Below, piece after piece: positions 10,543 to 16,982 of a DNA stretch of 53,799 nt. The stretch's first letter is position 1. Each line of letters opens with the position of its first letter. Location of the stretch: contig NZ_PPHG01000010.1 of NCBI RefSeq assembly GCF_002904295.1, positions 1 through 53,799 on the forward strand. Reading direction: 5' to 3'. Position numbers and translations under genes: made by a program. This DNA is from Amycolatopsis sp. CA-128772. Its GTDB lineage: Bacteria > Actinomycetota > Actinomycetes > Mycobacteriales > Pseudonocardiaceae. Under the pieces are notes generated by a model. That model saw nothing but the letters and a program-made list of their open reading frames with translations, made no database searches and was not told the DNA's origin.

Positions 10543-11100
10543 TCACCCGACGTTCTTGGCGTGGAAGCGCGCCTTCTTCTGCCGGTTCCCGCACGTGTTC
10601 ATGTCGCACCACCGGCGGGTGCGGCTCTGGCTGGTGTCGAAGAAGGCGGCCCGGCAGGTCGGCGAGGCGCACAGGGCCAGCTTCCCGTCCCGTTCGCCGG
10701 AGATGATGCCGATCGCGTCGGCGGCGATCACCCCGAGGGCGTCTTCGACGCCGGAAGCCGAGCCGAGCCGCCAGCGCCGCTCGCCTTCCGGCGTCAGGAC
10801 GGCCGCGGCCCGGCCCTGGGCGCTGCGGTCGTTGATGACCCGGACCGCCGGCGCCGGGAGGGCAGCCTGGGTCGCGGCCGCGGTCGCGGCGGCGTGGATC
10901 GACTCCCGCAGTTCCCGGGCGAGTTCGAGCTGCTCGCCGGTGCACGACTCCACGGCGAGGCCGCTGACGGCCAGCCAGTCGACGAGCCGCTGCGGCGTCG
11001 GGATGCGCTCCACCGCGTCGCCGCAACGCTCGGTCAGGGTCGCCGTGAAGCTCGTGGCCAGCACGCTACCGAGGCGGAAGTCGGGGAACCCAGCAGGCAT
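10543..11100 (-). CDS. CGNR zinc-finger / ABATE-domain putative transcription regulator
   Basis: 185 residues. The N-terminal ~130 residues match the ABATE (putative stress-induced regulator) region. The C-terminal zinc finger shows CASPTC near residue 144 and WCDMNTCGNRQKKARF near 163-178, the CGNR motif that names the family. The ATG at 11100 follows a short divergent region shared with the epoxide hydrolase gene. These proteins are thought to be DNA-binding regulators, often next to hydrolase or oxidoreductase genes; control of the neighbouring epoxide hydrolase is plausible but unproven. The stop is 3 bp from the convergent DinB-like gene. Confidence 0.85.
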   Translation of the reverse strand: MPAGFPDFRLGSVLATSFTATLTERCGDAVERIPTPQRLVDWLAVSGLAVESCTGEQLELARELRESIHAAATAAATQAALPAPAVRVINDRSAQGRAAAVLTPEGERRWRLGSASGVEDALGVIAADAIGIISGERDGKLALCASPTCRAAFFDTSQSRTRRWCDMNTCGNRQKKARFHAKNVG

Positions 11101-11108
11101 GGAACCAC

Positions 11109-11162
11109 CTTAGCCGGTTGCAAGCCGGCGCGGAGCCGTGTTAGAACCGTCTTAGCCGGTTC
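11109..11162. promoter_or_regulatory. direct repeats in the CGNR / epoxide hydrolase divergent promoter
   Basis: An 11-bp direct repeat CTTAGCCGGTT occurs at 11109-11119 and 11151-11161, 42 bp apart (four helical turns). The second copy also forms an inverted repeat GAACCG-N7-CGGTTC (11144-11162). The layout suits an operator that controls both divergent genes, possibly bound by the CGNR protein. Confidence 0.4.
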
Positions 11163-11183
11163 CGACGATGGCCAGGAGGTCTC

Positions 11184-12320
11184 ATGCCCACCGACGTGCA
11201 CCCGTTCGAAGCCCACGCCCCCGACGCCGACCTCGCCGACCTGCGCGTCCGGCTGGCCGCGGCGCGGCTGCCGGAGCGCGAGCCGGTCCGCGGCTGGCAC
11301 CAGGGCGTCCCGCTCGCCGACCTCGCCGACGTCGTGGCCTACTGGCGCACCGGCTACGACTGGCGGGCGTTCGAAGCGCGCCTCGACCGGATCGGCCAGT
11401 TCCGCACGACGATCGACGGGCTGGGCATCCACTTCCTGCACCGCCGGTCCCCGCGCGCGGACGCCACACCGCTGCTGCTGACGCACGGCTGGCCGGGCAG
11501 CATCGCCGAGTTCGTCGACGTCGTGGACGAGCTGGCCGACCCGGAAGCCGCGACCGCGCCGGCGTTCCACGTCGTCGTTCCGTCGCTGCCCGGCTTCGGG
11601 TACAGCGACAAGCCGGCCACCACCGGGTGGGGCACCGAAAGGATCGCGGCCGCCTGGGTGGAGCTGATGGGCCGGCTCGGCTACGACCGGTTCGCCGCCC
11701 ACGGGGGCGACTGGGGCGGCAACATCACCACGGTCCTCGGCGGCCGCTTCCCGGAGCAGGTCCTGGGCATCCACACGACGTTCGCCGAGGGACCGCCGGG
11801 AGCCTCGACGGACGGGCTGACGGCGGCGGAACGCCGGTGGGCCGAGGAAACCCGCCACTTCTGGCGCCACCGCGCGGCGTACGCGAAGCAGCAGGCGACC
11901 CGGCCGCAGACGATCGGCTACTCGCTGGTCGACTCACCGGTCGGGCTGCTCGCCTGGATCCTCGACAAGTTCGCCGAGTGGTCGGACACCGAAGACAGCC
12001 CGTTCGAGACGATCTCCCGGGACCGCGTCCTCGACGACGTCACGCTGTACTGGCTGACGCGGTCCGGCGCCTCGGCGGCGCGCATCTACTACGAGAGCCA
12101 CGACTCGCTCGATCCCGAGCTGCGGGTCGACGTCCCCGCGGCGATCACCATGTACCCCCGCGACATCGAGAAGTACCCGCGTCCCTGGGCGCAGGAGCGG
12201 TACCGGCGGATCGTCCGCTGGCGGTCGCCCGAACGGGGCGGGCACTTCCCGTCGCTGGAGGTCCCCGGGTACTTCGTCGAAGACCTGCGAGCGGGCCTGA
12301 CGGCCGTGCTGGCCGCCTGA
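11184..12320 (+). CDS. epoxide hydrolase (alpha/beta hydrolase with EHN domain)
   Basis: 378 residues. An epoxide-hydrolase N-terminal domain (~1-100, with the ADLADLRVRLAAARLP type start) precedes an alpha/beta hydrolase core. LTHGWPGS near residue 95 supplies the oxyanion hole, and GGDWGG near residue 180 carries the nucleophilic Asp. The catalytic His is probably in ERGGHFPSLE near residue 353. It would open epoxides to diols; natural substrates in soil actinomycetes are usually unknown. The ATG at 11184 follows AGGAGGT. The gene ends 1 bp before the convergent EbfC-like gene. Confidence 0.88.
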   Translation: MPTDVHPFEAHAPDADLADLRVRLAAARLPEREPVRGWHQGVPLADLADVVAYWRTGYDWRAFEARLDRIGQFRTTIDGLGIHFLHRRSPRADATPLLLTHGWPGSIAEFVDVVDELADPEAATAPAFHVVVPSLPGFGYSDKPATTGWGTERIAAAWVELMGRLGYDRFAAHGGDWGGNITTVLGGRFPEQVLGIHTTFAEGPPGASTDGLTAAERRWAEETRHFWRHRAAYAKQQATRPQTIGYSLVDSPVGLLAWILDKFAEWSDTEDSPFETISRDRVLDDVTLYWLTRSGASAARIYYESHDSLDPELRVDVPAAITMYPRDIEKYPRPWAQERYRRIVRWRSPERGGHFPSLEVPGYFVEDLRAGLTAVLAA

Positions 12321-12321
12321 A

Positions 12322-12822
12322 CTACCGGTCCGAGCGCAGCGAAGCCGGGTCGAAGGACTCCCAGTACGCGTCCTCGTCCTCGACGCTCGAAGGCGCCGCC
12401 GGCGCCGGAGCGGACCCCAGCCGCTCCTCTCGCAGCCGCTGGAACTCCTCGACCGTCATCCCCGGGTCGTCGTCCTCCGCGCGGGCCGGGGCCGGCACCC
12501 CGGTCAGCTGCTCGATCATCGCGGTCATGTCCTCGCCGAGCAGCAGGGCGACCTTGTTGTAGCCGTCCTGGGTCGCCTCGCGCATGGCCGCCTGGGCGAT
12601 CTCGACGACCAGCGGCCCCAAGCGTTCGCCCAGGTCGACCGCCGTCGGCGCGAGCCACAGCCGCAGGAGCTTGCCGCGCGCGTCGACCGTGACCTCGACC
12701 TGGCCGTCGAGGTCGTGCGCCGTGCCGGACGCCGACGCGAGCAGCTCCTCCACCCGGGCCATCGCCTCTTCGCGGGCGCGGGCCTGGGCGATGAGCTGGC
12801 GGGTCGTGATCACCGCGGTCAC
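12322..12822 (-). CDS. YbaB/EbfC-like protein, last gene of the ESX substrate cassette
   Basis: 166 residues. Residues ~15-100 show the YbaB/EbfC pattern: a long N-terminal helix, then a beta pair (GQVEVTVDARGKLLRLWLAP), then a second helix. The C-terminal ~50 residues are acidic and probably disordered. YbaB/EbfC proteins bind DNA, but in mycobacteria EspL, encoded beside ESX-1 substrate genes, belongs to the same fold family. Given its neighbours, a secretion-linked or chaperone-like role is more likely than nucleoid binding. It overlaps the upstream gene by 4 bp (ATGA), showing translational coupling. Confidence 0.72.
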   Translation of the reverse strand: MTAVITTRQLIAQARAREEAMARVEELLASASGTAHDLDGQVEVTVDARGKLLRLWLAPTAVDLGERLGPLVVEIAQAAMREATQDGYNKVALLLGEDMTAMIEQLTGVPAPARAEDDDPGMTVEEFQRLREERLGSAPAPAAPSSVEDEDAYWESFDPASLRSDR

Positions 12823-13193
12823 CTTCCGTAGGTGTAGGTGTCGGCGTCCGGGTCGTCGTCCGGGATCGGTTCGTAGCCCAGGGTTTCGAGCTGCTCGCGG
12901 TCGACGACCGGCGCCAGCGCGTGGTACATCCGGTCGCCCGCGCGGCGGGTCGCGCGCTGCGCCAGCTCGAAGATCCGGTCGGCGAGCACCGCGGACCCGT
13001 GCCGCAACGCCGACCGGTGGATCGTCACGCCGGTCAGCAGCCCGCCCGGCGCCACCTGGACCTCGATGCCGTCGGACTCCGCCTTGCCCACCACCGGACC
13101 CGAGCGGGCCAGCCGCGCGGAAACCTCCGCGCCCGCCCGCGCTGCCTGCTCGGCCACGCGGGCCGCGGCCAGGTCGACGTCGAATTCAGCCAT
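12819..13193 (-). CDS. YbaB/EbfC-like small protein in the ESX substrate cassette
   Basis: 124 residues. A coiled N-terminal helix (DLAAARVAEQAARAGAEVSARL) is followed by a beta pair (GIEVQVAPGGLLTGVTIH) and another helix, the YbaB/EbfC layout. The last ~20 residues are acidic and Tyr-rich (DDDPDADTYTYGR). It lies 3 bp after the NlpC/P60 stop and overlaps the next gene by ATGA. Two such proteins side by side resemble the EspL-type gene near mycobacterial ESX-1 substrates and may form a heterodimer; that is inference. Confidence 0.65.
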   Translation of the reverse strand: MAEFDVDLAAARVAEQAARAGAEVSARLARSGPVVGKAESDGIEVQVAPGGLLTGVTIHRSALRHGSAVLADRIFELAQRATRRAGDRMYHALAPVVDREQLETLGYEPIPDDDPDADTYTYGR

Positions 13194-13196
13194 CGC

Positions 13197-14318
13197 TCAC
13201 CCCGTGGGCCGGTAGAAGCCGATGAACGACTGCCCGGCGTTCGTGGTGCGGATCTTGCTGATCTGCACCGGGTCGCCGGCCTCGATCATCTGGCCGTCGC
13301 CGATCACCATCGCCACGTGCCCGGACCAGACGACCAGGTCGCCGGGCAGCAGCTGGTCGATCGAGGGCACTTCGGCCCCGACCGTCTGCTGCGCCGCCGT
13401 GCGCGGCAGCTGCAGGCCCGCGTCCTGGTACGACGTCATGGTCAGCCCGCTGCAGTCGAGGCCGACCCCGCGCGCGGTGCCGCCCCAGACGTACGGCACG
13501 CCGAGCTGCGAAAGCGCGTTGCGCACCGCCTTGGCGGCGGTCTCGTTCGGCGCCATGACCTGCTTGCCGCCGGGCAGGTTGATCGCGACGCCGGTGCCGG
13601 GCTGCGGCGGGATCGCCACCGGCAGGCGCGGCTTGTGCACAGCGCCGCCTCCGCCGCCACCGCCTCCCCCACCGCCGCCTCCGCCGCCGTCGGAGCCGCC
13701 GGAGTAGCCGCTGTTGCTGTTGAAGGACGACCCGACCTTCGTCGACGCGGAGGAGGCCGACGTCGACTGGTCTTCGCCGCCGAGGCGGGTGCCGATCGCG
13801 GTGAGGTCGGTGATCGTCTGCTCGCTGAAGGTCGCCGCCTGGCCGGTCAGCTGGCTGATCTTGGTCTGCAGCTTCAGCAGGATGTCGCGCGACGCGGCGC
13901 CGCGGCTCTCCGGCGGCTGGATGGTCTTCACCGCCTCGAGCGCCTTCATCGACGCCGAAATCTCCTTGATGATCCGGTCGCGCACCTGGTCGTTCTTGAT
14001 CTCGCCGACGTGCAGCGTCTCGGCCGCTTCGGCGACGGCCTTCTCGATCTCGGCGCTCTCGTCGAGGAGGTCCTGGACCTCCTTCTCCAGGCTCTGCGAC
14101 GTCGCCGTGGCGCGGTCGGCCGTGGCGCCGGAACTGGCGGAGGCCAGCGAAACGCGCTGATCCGACGCGACATCGCGGGTGCGGCCCACCGACGTCCGGA
14201 GCGCGACGTGGGCGTCCCGGGCGCCGCCGATGGCCGCCGGGTCGTGGCGCAGCTTCTGCGCGAACTGGTTGGTCGTGTCCAGGCCGTGCCGGACGAGCAG
14301 GTCGGCGTGCTCGGTCAT
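13197..14318 (-). CDS. NlpC/P60 peptidoglycan hydrolase, predicted type VII secretion substrate
   Basis: 373 residues. Residues 1-180 are almost wholly helical, with coiled-coil character (SLEKEVQDLLDESAEIEKAV) and no Sec signal peptide. Residues 181-225 are a Ser/Gly linker ending in 15 consecutive glycines. Residues ~258-373 are an NlpC/P60 cysteine peptidase domain: GLDCSGL gives Cys289, WSGHVAMVIG gives His334. The usual third polar residue is not obvious (MIEAGDPVQ). The family cleaves peptide stems of peptidoglycan. The helical front end resembles ESX substrates, and the preceding gene encodes a small protein with a YxxxE secretion motif. It overlaps that gene by 4 bp. I infer export by an ESX system encoded elsewhere. 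Confidence 0.85.
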   Translation of the reverse strand: MTEHADLLVRHGLDTTNQFAQKLRHDPAAIGGARDAHVALRTSVGRTRDVASDQRVSLASASSGATADRATATSQSLEKEVQDLLDESAEIEKAVAEAAETLHVGEIKNDQVRDRIIKEISASMKALEAVKTIQPPESRGAASRDILLKLQTKISQLTGQAATFSEQTITDLTAIGTRLGGEDQSTSASSASTKVGSSFNSNSGYSGGSDGGGGGGGGGGGGGGGAVHKPRLPVAIPPQPGTGVAINLPGGKQVMAPNETAAKAVRNALSQLGVPYVWGGTARGVGLDCSGLTMTSYQDAGLQLPRTAAQQTVGAEVPSIDQLLPGDLVVWSGHVAMVIGDGQMIEAGDPVQISKIRTTNAGQSFIGFYRPTG

Positions 14319-14644
14319 GCGTCGCCGCCCAGCCGCCGCAGGACGTCGCCGTGGTCGGCCTCGACCGCCGTGTAGTTGCGGTCGGTCTGCCGGGCGGCGG
14401 CGCCGACCTGCTGCCAGCCGCCGCCGACGCGGTGCAGGCGTTCCTGCAGCGCCCGCATCCGGCCGCTGTAAGCCCCGGAAAAGCCGGACTCGCCGCCCAT
14501 CTCCGAAAAACCGTGGCCGCCGAGCGTCACGTGCGGGCCGACGTGCTCCTCGGCCGCGCCCTTGACGTCGTCACCGAGCGGGTCGACTTCGCGCGCGTAC
14601 CGCGTGTACGCGCCGTCGTCGACGTGAAATCCCGAACCTTCCAC
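14315..14644 (-). CDS. ESX/type VII secretion substrate-like protein (EspC / WXG100 size class)
   Basis: 109 residues, first gene of the cassette. It has the two-helix layout of EspC/WXG100-type proteins: a first helix near residues 12-35, a Gly-rich turn, GGGWQQVG near residue 77, and a second helix. The C-terminal region reads NYTAVEADHGD, giving the type VII signal YxxxD/E at Tyr91-Glu95. It probably pairs with, or guides, the NlpC/P60 protein encoded by the overlapping next gene (ATGA). No EccC, EccD or MycP genes are present in the window, so export must rely on machinery elsewhere. Confidence 0.75.
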   Translation of the reverse strand: MEGSGFHVDDGAYTRYAREVDPLGDDVKGAAEEHVGPHVTLGGHGFSEMGGESGFSGAYSGRMRALQERLHRVGGGWQQVGAAARQTDRNYTAVEADHGDVLRRLGGDA

Positions 14645-14755
14645 TGGCCCTCCCTGTCACCGACAGGTGCGACGTGCGCGCGCCACCCCCGGTTCCCCTG
14701 GTGCGGCCGTCAGCCTAGTCGACGTTCCGTGCCCGGGTGGGCGAATTGCCCCGGG

Positions 14756-15562
14756 TCAGCCGGTGACCTTCGCGAGCCAGCCGGAGTCCTGCCAGGAGAC
14801 GATCGCGCCGTTCGCGGTGACCGTCGGCGTGCCGAACCCGCGCTGGCCGCCGCCGAAGTCCTGCACCAGCTTCGGGTCGTTCCCGATCTGCTGGAACGCC
14901 GCGTTGAGCTGCTCGTCGTAGGTGCCCGCGTTGATCGTCTGGGCGAACGCGGGGTCGGTGATCCCGACGTTCCGGCCGAGCTCGATCAGCTGCGCCTTGT
15001 CGTAGCCGCGCTTGCCTTCTTCGGGCTGGTTCGCGAACAACGCGTCGTGGTACTCGACGAACTTGCCGGCGTCGGCCGCGGCCAGCGCCGCGTTCGCCGA
15101 GTCCAGCGAGTACCCCGGCGGGCTCGAGCGGTCGTTGAGCAGGGGCACCATGTGGTAGCGGACCTGCAGCTTGCCGTCGTTGACGGCCTGCTCGATCTCG
15201 CTCTTGTACTCCTTCTCGAACTGGCCGCAGATCGGGCAGAGGAAGTCCGCGTAGACGTCGATCGAGGCCTTGGCGCCGGTCTTGCCGACGGTGACGACCA
15301 CGCCGTCACGCTTCTGGGTGACATCGCCCGCCAGCGCGCTCGTCTTCTGGCCCGGATCGATCACCTGGCCCTCGGTCTTGTTCCGGTCCGCGATCGTCCA
15401 GATCACCCCGCCGATCACGAGCGCGGCCACGACGACCACGGCTCCGATCCCGATGATCCACTTCCGCCGGTCACCCGAGGTCCCCCGGGCCTGCGCGACC
15501 ACATTCGGACCGGCCTGCGCCGCCTGACGACGCTTCCGAGCGGTCCGCTCAGCTCCACCCAC
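14756..15562 (-). CDS. membrane-anchored DsbA-like thiol oxidoreductase
   Basis: 268 residues. A basic cytoplasmic N-terminus is followed by one membrane segment (about 34-57, IIGIGAVVVVAALVIGGVIW). The rest is an extracytoplasmic thioredoxin-fold domain with CPIC in DFLCPICGQFE near residue 110 and a cis-proline in FGTPTV near 241. It would introduce or exchange disulfides in exported proteins. The GTG at 15562 lies 6 bp after the MauE-like stop, so the two are co-transcribed. The 111 bp before the ESX cassette (14645-14755) lie between two genes on the same strand and show no gene. Confidence 0.88.
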   Translation of the reverse strand: MGGAERTARKRRQAAQAGPNVVAQARGTSGDRRKWIIGIGAVVVVAALVIGGVIWTIADRNKTEGQVIDPGQKTSALAGDVTQKRDGVVVTVGKTGAKASIDVYADFLCPICGQFEKEYKSEIEQAVNDGKLQVRYHMVPLLNDRSSPPGYSLDSANAALAAADAGKFVEYHDALFANQPEEGKRGYDKAQLIELGRNVGITDPAFAQTINAGTYDEQLNAAFQQIGNDPKLVQDFGGGQRGFGTPTVTANGAIVSWQDSGWLAKVTG

Positions 15563-15568
15563 CGTGTA

Positions 15569-16096
15569 TCAGTTCCCTTCCGCGATACCCGAGTAGTCGT
15601 GCCCGGGTTCGCCCGAGTTCCCGCGACCTCGCGCGAGCCAGCCGTCGATCGACAGCCAGGTGCGGGGGCGCGCCAGCAACCAGGCGGCGAGCAGCGCGAA
15701 CCCTGTGTCGCGGAGGATTTCCTGCGGGTACTCCGTCTGCCCCGCCGCCACCTGGCCGCCGCCGCCGAAGCACCCGCAGTCGATGCTCAGCCCGCGGGCC
15801 CACGACTGGGCGATGCCGGCGATGAGCACGACGAGCAGCCCCAGCGCGACCCCGGCGGCCCAGCGGGTCGCCAGGCCGGCGAGCAGGAACAGCCCGAGCA
15901 CGAGTTCGACGAGCGGCAGCGCGATGGCCACCACGTTTTCGAGTGCGTCCGGCAGCACGTCGTACGCCTGCACGGCGATCAGCGTCTGGCCGGGGTCCGC
16001 CAGCTTCAGCGCACCGGAAACGAGCCAGACGGCCGCCAGCCCGAGCCGGGCGAGCGTGCCGACGGTGTTCAGCACGGGTTGGGACGGTCGCACCAC
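15569..16096 (-). CDS. MauE/DoxX-like membrane protein
   Basis: 175 residues with four predicted membrane helices (about 15-35, 52-75, 78-95, 128-143). A paired-cysteine motif CGCFGGGG near residue 107 is typical of MauE-type proteins. In methylamine systems MauE works with thioredoxin-like MauD in disulfide formation. Here it precedes a DsbA-like gene by 6 bp, so I infer it recycles that oxidoreductase or passes electrons to it. The start is GTG at 16096. The 55-bp divergent region before the lipoprotein gene contains a TAGCCT-like -10 on this strand. Confidence 0.8.
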   Translation of the reverse strand: MVRPSQPVLNTVGTLARLGLAAVWLVSGALKLADPGQTLIAVQAYDVLPDALENVVAIALPLVELVLGLFLLAGLATRWAAGVALGLLVVLIAGIAQSWARGLSIDCGCFGGGGQVAAGQTEYPQEILRDTGFALLAAWLLARPRTWLSIDGWLARGRGNSGEPGHDYSGIAEGN

Positions 16097-16151
16097 GCAC
16101 TTAGGCTATCGGGGGGACCTGAGAACCACGTGAGGCGGAGGGAGCGGCCGG

Positions 16152-16982
16152 ATGCGGTGGCGTGCGCTCCTCGGCTCGGCGTTGCTCCTGGTCACGGTGG
16201 CGGCCTGCGGCCCCGGCCGGGTCTCGCCCACCGACTCGCTCGTCACCCGGGCGAGTGCCACGGATCACCTGACCATCGGCATCCGGTTCGACGCGCCGGG
16301 CCTTTCCGAGCACACGATCGACGGCCGGTTCGTCGGGTTCGACGTCGATGTCGCGACTTTCGTCGCTTCGGAGCTGGGTGTCGCCGCGAAGGACATCACC
16401 TGGCACGAGACGACGCCGGCGACGCGCGAGACGGACCTCACCTCGGGCGCGGTCGACCTGGTCGTGGCGACCTATTCGATCACCGGCAAGCGCAAGCAGC
16501 TCGTCTCGTTCGCCGGCCCGTACTTCACCACCGGCCAGGACCTGCTGGTGCGCCGGACCTCGGCCGACATCGCCGGGCCGGAGGCGCTCAACGGGCGCCG
16601 GCTGTGCTCGGTCACCGGCTCGACGCCGGCGCAGCAGGTCAAGGACAAGTTCGCCCAGGCCGTCCAGCTGGTCGAGTACCCGCGGTACTCCGACTGCGTG
16701 ACCGCGCTGCTCGCCGGCCAGATCGACGCGGTGACCACGGACGGGGTGATCCTGGCCGGGTACGTCGCGCGCGACCCGGAGCTGCTGAAGCTCGTCGGCA
16801 AGCCGTTCTCGAAGGAGGACTACGGCATCGGCCTGCGCAAGGACGACACGCAGGGGGTGGCCGCGGTCGACGACGCGATCCGGAAGATGATCTCCTCCGG
16901 CGAATGGCTGCGCTCGCTCAACGCGAACATCGGCCCGTCCGGCTACCAGCTGCCCCCACCCCCCGAGGTCACGTCGAAGTGA
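16152..16982 (+). CDS. amino-acid-type solute-binding lipoprotein
   Basis: 276 residues. A lipoprotein signal ends at a lipobox VTVAAC with Cys19 as the lipid attachment site. The mature part matches family 3 periplasmic binding proteins (LTIGIRFDAPGLS, FVGFDVDVATFVA, VDLVVATYSIT, RRLCSVTGSTPAQ). Such proteins deliver glutamate, glutamine or similar ligands to ABC importers, or act as sensors. No permease or ATPase of that transporter class is nearby, so it may serve a distant transporter or have a sensing role. Its TGA overlaps the GTG of hrpB (GTGA), so the two are translationally coupled, which is an odd pairing. Confidence 0.88.
   Translation: MRWRALLGSALLLVTVAACGPGRVSPTDSLVTRASATDHLTIGIRFDAPGLSEHTIDGRFVGFDVDVATFVASELGVAAKDITWHETTPATRETDLTSGAVDLVVATYSITGKRKQLVSFAGPYFTTGQDLLVRRTSADIAGPEALNGRRLCSVTGSTPAQQVKDKFAQAVQLVEYPRYSDCVTALLAGQIDAVTTDGVILAGYVARDPELLKLVGKPFSKEDYGIGLRKDDTQGVAAVDDAIRKMISSGEWLRSLNANIGPSGYQLPPPPEVTSK

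Noticed and set aside
13644..13688. Trinucleotide repeat as a possible CRISPR or microsatellite element
   Set aside because: It is in-frame coding sequence for a poly-glycine linker.
14351..16978. Upstream extension of the hrpB frame by over 870 codons
   Set aside because: It runs antisense or out of frame through the DsbA-like, MauE-like and lipoprotein genes; the GTG overlapping the lipoprotein stop fits the HrpB family length.
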